Part shown: in pieces, positions 35,160 through 46,180 of the stretch
How the letters are laid out: every line of letters starts with the position of its first letter
Position numbering within the stretch: position 1 is the first letter of the stretch
From: Pezizomycotina sp. ARF18
Lineage: Eukaryota > Ascomycota
NCBI GenBank assembly: GCA_002224055.1
Contig: AZLU01000013.1
Location: forward strand, 190,633 to 254,632
DNA length: 64,000 bases
Reading direction: 5' to 3'
Notes under the pieces: generated by a model
Told to the model about the DNA's origin: nothing
Databases searched by the model: none
What the model saw: the letters and a program-made list of their open reading frames with translations, nothing else
Translations under genes and position numbers: made by a program

Positions 35160-36136
35160 GATGGATGGTGGCGATTGACAACGGTTCGTGTAACTGCCTA
35201 TGGTACCACGGAAGGCAGAGACGTAGGGGATCAAAAAAAGGGCTGTTTGCAGGTATTGTTCTCGTTGTTGTAACTTGTTACTGCTAGTGGACGCGCTCTC
35301 ACATGTAGTGTGGAGAAAAATAGGGGAGGTGTCAACAGCGAAAAAAATAAAATAATGAGAAAAAAGTGCGATCCAGAAAAAGCGGTGACGTAGATACGAC
35401 AATCCCCACCCCGTCTCCTGCGGACTGAAAGCACAACAGCAAAGAAACGAAGAAGAGGAATTGCAAAACGAATTATAGTCGAATTGATAAATAGATAGAA
35501 ATAAATATAGTCTTTTCACTCCAGAGTTTAGATGTCTTTTAATTCTTTTTGATTGGAAAGATGATTGAGGTTAGCCGGCAGGATAAACAAATTCTACACC
35601 CTAGGAGAGAGGAAGAGACAAGGAAAAGTATATGGAGAAATACTACCAGGCAATTTATTCGCTTCAGCAGGGATCTGTGTTTTTATATATCAGAAAAACG
35701 ATTTCCCCCACTAGAATGAGCCCACGGCATTCAATCATTCGGTTGCAATCGTGATGAGTGGAGAAGAGAAGAAAGGGAAGAAAAGAAGGAAAGAGCGGCG
35801 AATTGAAAAGTGAAAATGGAATAAAATAATTTGCGTAGAAATAATAATAATAATAATATAATATTAATATTTAATATTTAATATTTAATATTTAATATTT
35901 TTAAACAAATAAAATTCCTTCTTGCTAACCACCGAAGGCAATCGAATTAAAAAGAAAAAAAAGAAAAAAAAAAAAGGTATTTATATATCACATACAAATC
36001 ATGAAATACATCATGATATTGTTATAAGCCACTGCGTAGACAATTCACACTCGATAAACAACTTCTTACAAACTGTGTGTGAACTACAATCAAAATCATT
36101 TTTTTGGAGTTGCTACTAGGAACTAGGATAGCCAAA
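35160..36136. other. Divergent intergenic region between MNR2 and RNA15
   Basis: Likely shared promoter region. Holds a 7-base AT tandem repeat near 35866-35900 and an A-rich run near 35949-35976. No gene recognised. Confidence 0.6.
35866..35900. repeat. Tandem 7-mer repeat (TTTAATA)5
   Basis: About five perfect copies of a 7-base unit, preceded by (ata/aat)n sequence. Confidence 0.85.
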
Positions 36137-37609
36137 ATGCAGGGCTACAACGAAAGGGTGAGTTTGTGTGGGTCCCATGAGGCTCTGCTACCGGTTATCC
36201 ATGAGCGTTTGCTTTTGATTTTCTTTTTTCTTTCTACCTTTTCTTGAAAACACGATCCATCCATCATCGATCGAAAGCCTAGACTGACCCTTCAAAAAGG
36301 AAATTTTCCCTTCCAGGCCTTCTGCCTTACTTGAACCCATCGCAACAGCAGCAACCACTGCCGCAGCTTCAGCTTCAGCAGCATCAGTATCAACAGCGGC
36401 ATCAGCAGCCTCAATATCCATTCCACCATCCCTCGAGGACTGCTTTCATCCAACAGAATCCTCCTCCGTCGCACCCGCACAAGCACGCGTGTAGCTCCTC
36501 TCAACAGTGGGGAACGCAGAACACCGCAATGCCGCCGCCTCCCCAGCTACCGCCGGACCAGAACCCCGGCAGGATCGTGTTTGTCGGCAACATTCCATAC
36601 GGTAAGAAGCATTCTACTCTTCCTCAAACCCCTAGAGTTTTTCGTTCACTCTTCCTCTTTTTTCTTTATCGCAGCTAACTCTTGTTCAAAAACAATCAGG
36701 TCTCACGGAGGAACAGATATCGGACATATTCTCCAATGTCGGCCGCGTAGTCTCCTTCCGCCTCGTCTACGACCGCGAGTCGGCCGTCCGAAAGGTTTCG
36801 GATTCGCAGAGTATCAGGACCCCGAAACCGCCGCCAGCGCCGTCCGCAACCTTAACAATTACGACATCATGGGCCGGAAACTGCGCGTCGACTTTTCCCA
36901 CGAGGAGGCCGCCGAGTTTGAGAACGCGACTGCTTACCATCCGACGGAGGCAGCGGTAGTGGTAGCGGTGGAGCAGGAGGACAGTCGAATATGTTAAACA
37001 ACCCACCGCCGCCGATTCCACCCGGCGCGCTGCTACCGAATCCCGCTAACCCAACCGCACTCCCGCCGTTGCCTCCAGGAGTCGAACCACCGCCGAATTT
37101 ATCCGCTCCGACGCGATATCGAGGACGCTGTCGGGTTTACCACCCGGCCAGCTCCTCGACGTCATCGCGCAAATGAAGCAGCTCGTGCAGGTCGAACCCT
37201 TACGCGCGGGCGAACTCCTCCGCCAGGCGCCGCAGCTCGCGTACGCTATTTTTCAAGCGCTGCTGCTGATGAACCTCGTCGACACCAGCGTGCTCAGCCA
37301 AGTCATAGAATCCTCGGCGCAGCAGGGTGCCCGACCTCCCACGCAACAGCAGGCGCCACGCCGCCTCTGCCTCAGCAGCAGGCGTACCAGCCGCCGCCTC
37401 AGCAGCAGCAGCAGCCCGTGCAGCAGCAAGGAGGGCAGCAGTCGATACAGGATGCCGAGAAGGCGAGGCTGATCCAACAGGTGCTGTCGATGACGAACGA
37501 GCAGATCATGGCGCTGCCGCAGGAACAGAGGGGTGCTATACTGATACTCAGGCAGCAGCTAATGAGCGGTGCTCACTATAGTGCTCCTGTGATGTTGGAA
37601 GAAATCTGA
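36137..37609 (+). CDS. RNA15: Rna15 / CstF-64-type cleavage factor IA subunit
   Basis: Rna15 binds GU/A-rich RNA near poly(A) sites as part of cleavage factor IA. Exon 1 (36137-36157) codes MQGYNER. Exon 2 (36317-36601) is a Gln/His/Pro-rich leader that ends in the RRM RNP2 strand ([12 protein letters not shown]). Exon 3 (36700-37609) continues [23 protein letters not shown]1 ([10 protein letters not shown]) and [14 protein letters not shown], then a Pro-rich linker. The hinge that binds Rna14 follows ([38 protein letters not shown]), then a Gln-rich stretch and the C-terminal three-helix domain ([20 protein letters not shown]). All family domains are present. At least four one-base frame changes, one probably at the exon 1/2 join. 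Confidence 0.93.
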
Positions 37610-38558
37610 CGGAAAAATTATCGATCAAGTTTTTAGAAGGAAAAGCAAGGAAACTGGAACCAAAAACCGGTGCATGGATCTGGTTATTAATGATATCCTT
37701 TTTTACGTATTATAAACAAAACATTTTCTAAGATTATATGAAAATCGGATAGAGAACAAAAAGAAACGTCTTCTGGGAAGAAAGATGCTAAGTTTTTCGA
37801 AATTTTTCAATAGCGCTTTTCTATGTTCCTTTACTTTTGAATTCTTTAGTAAATTTCTATTTTCATTATCGTTTGGTTTGGAGTCATGCGTTTGACTTTA
37901 TATATCATTCCTATTATTCACTTTATTTTTTTTTTTTTTTTCGAACCGGAAGAATGGTATACTTTGTACATTAGATATCACGATAGAGGTTACGGACAAC
38001 AAATTTTCATTGGTAAACCATAGTGAAAACTGATCGAACTTGCTCCCGTACGTCCTTTTAATGGTCTCTAGGCCGGATCTAGTATCTTCACATATGTAAT
38101 TGTGTCGTGCATCAGATTTTGATCACGAATCATTATAAAAACAAAGCAAGTTTTTTCAATGCCTCCTTGGAGATTTGGTGCACTATTCGCATGAATTCAA
38201 ATGCTTTAGGTTAATAAGCACATCTATCTCCATTTTTGATGCTGTTCTAAGTTTATCAAAATTAATATCACTAAGGCCCTCCCATTTTTGCTATTTGAGA
38301 AAAAGAATAATAAAAGACTAATAACGAACGAATTCAAACACAGATTTCTGCTTTGCAGGGAAATTTGTTAAAAAAAAAAGAGAGAGAGAGAGAGGACAAT
38401 CCTAATAGTATTGATAATGGAGCATGAAGCTTGAAGAATGGGTAGGAGAAAACATAGGAAAAATAACTATCCAGGGCCGTGTGTGAAAGTAGAAAAAGTA
38501 AGTTGCTTAACAGAAATAAAAAGAACCAATCCTAGAATAAAAAGTAAAAGAATGAACA
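37610..38558. other. Convergent intergenic region
   Basis: Lies between RNA15 (+) and SRC1 (-); AT-rich, a T-run near 37927-37941 and a short (ga)n near 38379-38393; nothing else seen. Confidence 0.6.
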
Positions 38559-41048
38559 CTAGACAAATCTGAATATAGGAAAATAAACACTATAAATAGC
38601 AACACAGTTGCCATCCTCTAACAATAAGACTTTAATATAAAATGCGTCCAGGCGTATCGCCACCTCCAACACGGCGACCCCTCGTAACCCCCTACCATCA
38701 GCACCACCCTGTATGAAAGCTACCTCGTTTTCGTCGGGCTGGCTGTCGTCGAGCAACGTCGAACTTCCGATCCACGTCCAGCACCTCATTACTTCACCGT
38801 GGACTTCCATATGCGTCGCCCTGACGTTGGAATTGGTTTTACAATCTTGCTAACGCCCTCCACAGATGACGGCGCTTCTCGGGTTGTATTCGTGACGCAA
38901 GATCCTGTCCCGAAGCTGCCCGACGGGGACGTGGACACGGCGGCTTTGGTAGGGTCCGCATAGTGCATTTGCTGTTGTTGAGCGAGCGCTCGAAGGGCTT
39001 TCTGGACGAGACCAGAGACCTGGGCTTGGTATTCGCGGCTACTAGCGAGCGAATTTTTAAGCCTGAAGAAGGCGATGATCATTAAAAAGACACTATAGAG
39101 GATCGACCATCACGTTAGATCATGGCTGAGCTACCAACAATGAAGATAGTTCAATTGAATATTTTGAACGTACCGAATATCTCGATTTTATGTTTCGCCA
39201 GAGTGCCCTTGACAGATTTCCGGATAGTGCAAGACAGGCTGAGGTTCGCCAGGCTGGTTGATTTGAAGAACTTCTCGCCTCGGCTGATGGAAGTTATAGA
39301 TGTTAGCATAAATTGCCGTTACCTCTAATAGAACGAAAAGAAGAAAAGAAAATAAAAAGCAACGAACCCATCGATCGTCGTAACAACTTCTTCCTTTTCC
39401 TGCAGATCGGAGAGTGAGTGTCGCCAGAGGTCGTTGAAGGCGGCATCAGACAGGCCGGGGGCTTTGCGTTGGTAAATGGCATTGCGAAGTTCGTTCTCGG
39501 AAAGACCTTCTTCCCCTTCTTCATCCAAGTTTACTTCACCACATTCGACCTGAGCGGCCCTCACACGAAGGTTCTTTAGCGCTTCGTTAGCGAGAACTGC
39601 GATGCGGCGGAGCTTTTCAGAATCTGGTCTGCAAGTTGGCGCAAGCGGAACAAGACCACCGAGAGACATCGAGTGGGGGACAAGACGTAATCCTGGTCGC
39701 AGACCGTCTTGAGCTCAGGAAAGCAGGTAGCGTGCAGAGGGCAAGGCTCGCATTTTGGTCGCACGACCGAAGCCCAATCAGTAGAATCTCCAAGTCAACT
39801 ACGGAATCCGTTAATACTCTGAATCACTAGATTCATATAGAAACAGTGGTTATGCAACTCACCTCGCCTACCGACGCCACAATATCCAATCTCTAGTTTT
39901 TCCTTCCTCCACCATGCAAAGTAAGCCGTAAGCACCATCCAAGGATCACCCAGATGAGACTAGCGGGAGCCTTGTTAGATGAAGATCGAACAACGCGATC
40001 CCTAGCAAAAGAGCCATGTGCATGTGCTTCGGCATCCGCTTCCTCGACCTCAAGTTGCTCATCTGGCGTAAATTCTTCGCCTGGCTGGACCGACGGTTCG
40101 CGATTAATTTTCTTGGCGATTTCGTCATTGTGCTTATTAAGTTCGTCACGGGCCTGGTGGGCTTGTTTCTGAGCGGTTGTCGACATTTTGGCTAACGGAA
40201 AAAACCTCGAAGCAAAAGAAGTGTTTGAAGTATCGGCTTCGGCCTTTTCGTCCTCCTGCTCCTCCTCAACATTGGTCGTATCGACAAAAGGTGAAGCGGA
40301 TCTCTTAGAAGGGACGAAATCGGTCTTGCGCCTCGAGGAACCGACTTTCTGCGGTTTTCAGTGTCCTTGGCTGGCATGGACTTGCGGCGATCCTGCACCG
40401 ATGGGGAGGAGCCTGCTGAAAGGGATTGAAGGATGAGAAAGCGGGTTCCTCATCCTTAATGAGCACTTCTTCCTCGACTCGTTCCGGTTCTGGCTCCAGC
40501 TCTGGCTGGGTTCCGGAGACCGCGTACTGGCAACTGACATGGATTTCCTAGTCGATTTGCGCCCAGGCGCGGCTTAGGAGTCTCCACTTCGTATATCGGG
40601 TCGGGAACGCTCGGCTCGTCATCGATGATCCTCTTAACTGGCGACGCAGTCTTCCTGCGACTTGTTGCTTTCTTGACACTCTTCGAAAATACAGGTTCCA
40701 GGGCATCCTCGTCGGCGGTAGTGCGATCGTCCTCGTCACTCAGCGTCCCCACCTGAGTTTTCCTCCTGGTCGACCGCTTCTTCCTCGGTGTGGCTTCGGT
40801 GATGGGCTCTCCGATCGTGCCGAAGTCGGCCACGTCCACTATACCCTTGTTTGAGGCTTTTACACGTCCGGCCTTCTTAGGATAGTGTGGGCCTGCGGGG
40901 TAATATGGGTTTCGAAGAGTTCTATGAGTTGCGCTTTCTTCGCGTTGCTAGGGTATTCGATATCGTGCGTCATGAGGGCGTTCCTGAGCTTCGGCATGGT
41001 ATAGCTCGCAGGGTCGAAACCCGGTTGCAGGTATTCGTACTCGTCCAT
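38559..41048 (-). CDS. SRC1: Inner nuclear membrane protein Src1/Heh1 (LEM-like, MAN1-type)
   Basis: Src1/Heh1 sits in the inner nuclear membrane and anchors chromatin and nuclear pores. The N-terminus has the HeH/LEM-like fold (PGFDPASYTMPKLRNALMTH, YPSNAKKAQLIELFETHI). A long Lys/Arg/Ser-rich nucleoplasmic linker follows (TPRKKRSTRRKTQ, SVKKATSRRKTASPVKRI), then an acidic stretch, a first membrane helix (SLIWVILGAYLAWW) and the lumenal MSC domain: EIGYCGVGR, CEPCPLHATCFPELKTVC, SLGGLVPLAPTCRPDSEKLR and NELRNAIYQRKAPGLSDAAF. A second hydrophobic segment (FLMIIAFFRLKN) and the C-terminal winged-helix-like part (LRHEYNP, NSNVRATHMEVHGEVMRCWT) close the protein. Three introns lie in the lumenal half (around 39870-39790, 39370-39320, 39170-39105). 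At least six one-base frame changes. The true stop is uncertain; 38559 is the latest possible. Confidence 0.9.
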
Positions 41049-41624
41049 GTTCGTTCGAGATGCTTTTGTTTACCCTGAAGAAAATAGGGGATGTTTTTGT
41101 TGAAGTGGAAAAGAATTAGGGATTAAAAGCCTTATATATAAAATTGAAAAGACGTAATTGAGGCAAATGGAATCCCGACACTGGAACAACTTTTTCGAAC
41201 TTAATGAAGAGAGGGTCAGTAAACAGAGCAGTGTAAGGAGTAGAATCAACAAAGACAAAGTAAGGAGGAGAAGGCGAGACGAATGCTCTTATATGCTTAA
41301 AACGCGCGATGCTCTTTTAGCTCTTTGTGAACAAAACAAAAATAGAAAGTGAAGAAGCGAAAAAAAGAAGAGAAGAAGAAGAAAGGGTCCCTTCTTTTTC
41401 TATTTTTTCAGTCCGAAGGGTTTTTTTTTTTTTTTTTTTTTTTTTTTTGCCAGTGGCGTGTGGCGTGTGTGGAAAATTTGTTGTTTTGTTGTCCTCCTCT
41501 CCCGTGCCAATTAAATTTGCGGAATCACAACAAGGGGTGTTATCAAAGTGAAGGCACTAGAGAAAAATAAAAAAATAAAATAAATAATAAATAAATAGTA
41601 AAATTTAATTAGGGAAGTGTCGGC
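41049..41624. other. SRC1 upstream region with a T-run
   Basis: Promoter side of SRC1. Purine-rich (aaga/gaag) sequence at 41340-41390 is followed by a 28-base T run (41421-41448). No gene. Confidence 0.6.
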
Positions 41625-41627
41625 CCT

Positions 41628-41680
41628 GGCACGCGGTTGACAAAAAAAATTGCGCACTACTGAAAATCCCGACTTGGCAC
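41628..41680 (+). repeat. 5' terminal inverted repeat of the transposon
   Basis: 53 bases starting ggcacgcggttgac and ending gacttggcac; base-for-base reverse complement of 42999-43051, including an 8-base A run. Confidence 0.97.
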
Positions 41681-41737
41681 CCAGACCAACCAACAAACCA
41701 ACAAACCCACTAAAAAAATACATCCACCATCAACACC

Positions 41738-42975
41738 ATGGCACGCAGAACGCGTTCAGCAGTGAACAGAGGAACCGGCCGCCGCTCTGGCCATCGTACC
41801 AGCCGTAAACGGCCATTTACCCCGCCAAACACTAAGGCCCCCCCTTAGAACTGGCGCTGCGAGGCGCTCATAAATCAACGCTACAAAAAACCGCGTTCCT
41901 AACGGAATATAACGTCGCGTCGCAATGTGATCCGCCTATGCGCGACGCTCACACTGGCCGATTAGTTACCGTTACTAGTTTATGCGAAAAATACAAACTG
42001 GCACGGCGTATAGGCCATTATTTAATAAAATATAATTACGTGCGACGGCTTGCTAACGACTTGACGCGTCAGGAGCGACGCGGGCGCCCGCGTAAGTTAT
42101 CGAAGGCGCAGGTCGACGCTATGGAAGACCTACTTATTAATGAGGGTTGGGAGGCGCGTCGATTATCATGGTCCGTACTAGCACTTGAGGCCTGTATTAA
42201 AGGCGTATGCGAACGTACAATCTACCGCGTATGGCTGAACGGTGCTGGCACCGCTGTGTGGCTTGCCGGAAGCAGTGGAAGCCTACTGATATACAGCATA
42301 AGCGGGTAGTACTAGCCACTGGTGGCTAGCGCGCCTACCTACGCCAGAGCACTGGGAACGGGTCCGTTTTAGTGACGAATCTCACTTTAGCTACACGCTA
42401 GAAGGCAAGGTTCGTGTGTTACGGAGGCCTGGCGAGCGCTACTGCAGTGAATGCATATAAGACGTTGAAGTACGTGACGATAAGAACGATCCGACGCCTA
42501 AATATCACGTGTGGGCAGCGGTAGGTTGGAATTTTAAGTCGGATCTTATATATTATAATATACGACTAATAAAAATGGTAAAATGACGTTAAAATGTTAC
42601 CGCGACTAAATATTAGAGCCGGTAGTCGGTAAATGGCTACGCGACGGTCAGGATTTTATATTAGAAGAGGATAATGATAGTGCGCACGGCGGTATGAGCG
42701 TAAATAATATAGTCGCACAGTGGAAGCGGGATAATAGGCTACAATATATGTTTAATGCGCCGTATAGCCCGGATTTGTCACCTATTGAAAATACATGGCA
42801 AAAACCAAAGGCGGAGACACGTAGGCGCGGGCATTTTGACATAGAATTATTAAAAATGGCTATTGACGATGGATGGGCCGGCCTGCGGCAGGAATCCATT
42901 AATAAATGGGTACTGAGCATGCCGAAGCGGTTACAGCAGGTCATTGACCGTGACGGTGCCATGACAGGATTTTAA
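41738..42975 (+). pseudogene. Tc1/mariner-type transposase (frame-broken)
   Basis: Starts at ATG 41738 (MARRTRSAVNRGTGRRSGHR). A helix-turn-helix-like region and the hinge RRGRPRKLSKAQVDAMEDLL follow, read at 41938-42309. Next come the zinc-knuckle-like CVACRKQW, the first catalytic Asp region (ERVRFSDESHFSYTLEGKVR) and VRVLRRPGERYCSE; then KWLRDGQDFILEEDNDSAHG with the second Asp, and SPDLSPIENTWQ with the third acidic residue about 36-38 residues later. The end is DRDGAMTGF at 42975. Several frame changes and stops occur, for example near 41848, 41905, 42265-42320 and 42460-42620. Some may be the same indel noise seen in host genes, so whether the enzyme is dead is open. Confidence 0.85.
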
Positions 42976-42998
42976 TTTGTATATAATTTTTTGGTGGT

Positions 42999-43051
42999 GT
43001 GCCAAGTCGGGATTTTCAGTAGTGCGCAATTTTTTTTGTCAACCGCGTGCC
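42999..43051 (-). repeat. 3' terminal inverted repeat of the transposon
   Basis: Perfect reverse complement of 41628-41680. Confidence 0.97.
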
Positions 43052-43054
43052 TGG

Positions 43055-43527
43055 AAGACCTCGGTAACGAGCAAAGGTCCCCTAGCAACCACCGACACGT
43101 CCTTCCCATTCTGCACGCTCTTATATTCCAACACCAGAAAGCTTCAAATCTTCCTTCCCATCACGATCATGATTTGATTATGTATTTACTTGAAAGCTCC
43201 AAGGAGATTATAACAGGGAATACATGACCTGTTGCCTAGTTGATTGTTGTATATAGTATACCTAACTAAGTACTCTCTAGGCCCTTATTTGTATTAATTT
43301 AATCTATATATTATTATTATCAGCGTCCCATTAATTTGTATCGGCTAGCTATATCTCACGTTCGTGCTTCACCCAAAGTTACAAGTAGTTAAACAAGTAA
43401 TTTAATATTATTATTCTTTCAGAGAAAGAAATGAATAACCGAAAGGAGAATAAATACTTTGAGAACTAAGTAAGTTTATAGGTTTTTTTTTTTTTTGGAC
43501 GATAAAATACTAAGTAAATGACCGCGT
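43055..43527. other. Intergenic
   Basis: Sequence between the transposon and the 3' end of the DUF4419 gene; AT-rich, T-run near 43483-43496. Nothing recognised. Confidence 0.6.
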
Positions 43528-45074
43528 TTAGCTGCTAGTTGCTCCTCCTTCGACGGATCCCCATCCCCACCCCCTCCCCACGGCAATTGCATTATTTTCC
43601 TTGTCGTGGTTCATTCCAACGATTCCCAATATCATCTTAGCATCGAATAGCTTCTGTCCCACTGGATTCTCGACTTTAACGTCAACCTATAAATTTAATT
43701 ATTAGCTTCAAGATCAGCAGTTTGAATTTTGCTAAATATTTCTATGTCGAAAAGTATAGCTATTCAACCCCGCCCTGGGAAGAAAGAAGAGGGAGGTGCG
43801 AAGGGGGGGGTTAAGAAGAAGCATTCGAGTACCTCCGCAAATCCGTTCGTCATCTGAAAGAATCTATGACCGGAAAATCCTTGTATCCTCCTCCGAGCAG
43901 CTTCACAGTTCAACTTCTTTCCCGTCTTTATGCGAATAACGGTTGAACGCCGTAATCCAACCGCTGAAATATGACTTGCCGCTGCCGCGACTCTTACGGG
44001 ATATAATCTTATTCCAGAAACTCGCATCACCTTTTCCATCAACCGTCTGAATAATCTTTTTCGACGACGTGAGCGAGCTGGTTCCCCAGCTCTTCAAGCC
44101 GAAATCGCTCTTCAGCTTTCTACACGCAGGAGTATGTTCTCCCAGTCCTCCCTGTTACCGCGAACAACAACGCGCGGTATTCCGCACCGCGAAACGGCGA
44201 CGTAGGAGAAGTACTCGCTGAGCGACGCCATCAGGATGCCGGCGTAGACCGTTTTCTCTACTTGCGTCGTCGTCGAGAATGTTGGGTTTGCCCAAGCGGC
44301 GAACTCCTTGTCTAGAATATTGTCGTGGCAGCTCGCCTCGAAGTTGCTCACCATGTATGAAAATTGTTCCGCGTTGGCTTCGTCGAGCTCAACCTTCAGG
44401 GTTTGTTTTCCATTGGGAGTCGAAACGAAGTGGGAGCGGACCAGCTGGGCGTTGTCTTTCATCCAGAAGGAGAACTGCGTCATTATCGCTATCCAGACGT
44501 CGTCTGGGCTAATAACTAGTGGTATATGCGCATTATAGCATTTGTACGCAATACCAAGCAGGCTTGTATTACAATTTGTGTGTCAGCAGTATAAATAACA
44601 GCACAGAGCAAATCATACGATAAACTCTAGAGGGTTGGTCTTAGAGGGTGAAAAAAAAAATTATTTTTTTTTCCTACCCGTGCGTCTCTGGTTGATTCTG
44701 TCCTATACCGGAGACAGGAGTCGTGGATTGAAATGATCATTTCTTCTCTGAGAACCTATAAGTGCGGTCATGTACATGTCCTCGCTGAAGTAAGGGGCGC
44801 CATATTTTTCAGGGCTGGTTTCCTCGAGGTCCTTATTTATCACAAAAGTGACTGGTGGCCCTTCCTTCTTTACGGTATCGTTGAATTGAGAATAGGCGTT
44901 TATTTCGGACGTTTCCTTTCTGGAATTGCTGGTACTACTTGGTTGCGCATCGTCCGGTGCGTCAAGAGCGCTTTCTGAGTTCAGGATGTCATCCACCGTT
45001 GGTTCATTGGCAGGCGCGTCAGGGGTTGACGAAGATGGTCCTTTCTTTAAGAATCTGGAGAAGAACGAAGACAT
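43528..45074 (-). CDS. DUF4419 domain protein
   Basis: DUF4419 proteins are common in fungi and have no established function. Seen in order: an N-terminal Ser/Pro-rich part (MSSFFSRFLKKGPSSSTPDA, 45074-44703) containing PPVTFVINKDLEETSPEKYG; after a probable intron, AHIPLVISPDDVWIAIMTQF, FWMKDNAQLVRSHFV, WANPTFSTTTQVEKTVYAGI, LSEYFSYVAVSRCGIPRVVV, NREDWENILLRVE, GDASFWNKIISRKSRGSGKS, YFSGWITAF; then GHRFFQMTNGFAE, an intron (43832-43687) and VDVKVENPVGQKLFDAKMIL. The order and motifs cover the whole domain. Joining the 45074-44703 part to the rest is inference: the junction (44490-44700) needs an intron or a frame change. At least two one-base frame changes elsewhere. No signal peptide or membrane helix. 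Confidence 0.82.
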
Positions 45075-45604
45075 TATTGCGACCTTGAATGAAGCTCAGA
45101 GATTTATCTCAGCACTGTCACCAGCTCAAAGAAAGCATCTCAATCCCAAGAAGATCAATGGAGGATCTATCAATTTTATAATTTTTTTATTTCGAGTTAA
45201 ACACAATGAATCCTTTGATCAACAGTAAAATCACATCTAGCACTGAACAAAGATCGCGAGGTCGTGGTGGGGTGAGGCTGATTTCGCGCCAGCCAAGGCT
45301 CAATCTAACGGGGCAAAATTCCATAAAAGGCACAGCCCTCGATTACGCCGCCACCAATTCAAAGGATAGGCGCTTGTGTTACAATTGAAAGGATATTAAA
45401 GAACAAAGATATCGGTGTAGAATGAAAAGCAACAATTTGAATTAAAAGATATATTCGGGCTAAAAGGGCTTATGCTCTCAAGTTGAATGAATGGAGTTAC
45501 AAGTAAAAAGTACTGAAGGGCAATAATCCAGCCCCCAAGGGATTTATTAATTATTTTCAAGCTCGATGATATTTTCCACCACCCAATCCAATTCACTTAG
45601 AGAA
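45075..45604. other. Intergenic between DUF4419 gene and tubulin cofactor A gene
   Basis: AT-rich; includes the DUF4419 promoter and the 3' end of the cofactor gene. No recognised feature. Confidence 0.6.
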
Positions 45605-46180
45605 TTAGAACAGAGTATTATCATCTCGCAACGCCGCCTTGCCAGTTTCGACGGCATCTTCCGCCTTCTTCCTCTCTTCGCCGTCCTGGGCCGATTCCTA
45701 TGACAAAGCTAGTTAGTGGGTGATTTCCTAAATGAAAAATTCAAATACGAATGCAAATGCGCGATTCGATATCTTCTCGGGAGAGCAGGGAATACAAACC
45801 AGCTCGATCTGCAAAGCTTCAACTGCATCTCGAAGCTTGCTGGACGTATATGGGATCGTCTTCTTTGTATCTTCGAGGACCTCCTTCTGCAAAATTTCAA
45901 AGGCAACTCATCAGCTTCACATTAAACAAAGAGCACAAGCACGATGAACTGAAAGGCGGGTGAAATGCATCCAAAACTTGAGAGAGAAGGAGGGGGAAGT
46001 GATTGGTTTATACGAGCTTCTCCGCACCTGCTTGTTTATATCGTAGATATCCTCGTTGTTGGCTTCCATCTTCTTGATCTTCTCTTCTTGCGACACGAGC
46101 TCCTTGTGGTAGGAAGCTTTCTCCTTGGCGAGTCTGATGACGCTGGACGTCTTTATCGAGAGCTGACTTGGTGTAGGCAT
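45605..46180 (-). CDS. RBL2: Tubulin-binding cofactor A (Rbl2)
   Basis: Cofactor A captures beta-tubulin after the CCT chaperonin, in the cytosol; it is a small three-helix bundle. Exon 1 (46180-46028): MPTPSQLSIKTSSVIRLAKE, KASYHKELVSQEEKIKKMEA, DINKQ. Exon 2 (45886-45800): KEVLEDTKKTIPYTSSKLRD, AVEALQIEL. Exon 3 (45697-45605): ESAQDGEERKKAEDAVETGK, AALRDDNTLF. The three exons join in phase to 110 aa, the usual size, with no frame change, so this is the cleanest gene model in the window. Donor sites are weak (gtgcgg, gtttgt). Start ATG matches the family start. Confidence 0.95.

Larger units (their letters stand above)
41628..43051 (+). mobile_element. Tc1/mariner-superfamily DNA transposon with perfect 53-bp inverted repeats
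   Basis: A 1.42-kb element bounded by two identical inverted repeats (41628-41680 and 42999-43051). It encodes a DDE transposase whose C-terminus carries DNDSAHGG and PYSPDLSPIENTWQ, diagnostic of the Tc1/mariner (IS630) superfamily. GC content is clearly higher than the surrounding DNA. The bases outside the inverted repeats are not TA; instead CCTGG occurs at both ends (41625-41629 and 43050-43054), overlapping the repeat ends. Identical ends suggest recent movement, although the transposase frame is broken in this sequence. It sits between the SRC1 promoter and the 3' end of the DUF4419 gene, and interrupts no recognised gene. Confidence 0.93.

Noticed and set aside
41628-43051. Reading the element as a capsid-bearing or retroviral-type insertion
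   Set aside because: The inverted repeats and DDE residues place it with plain DNA transposons; no reverse transcriptase or capsid domain is present.
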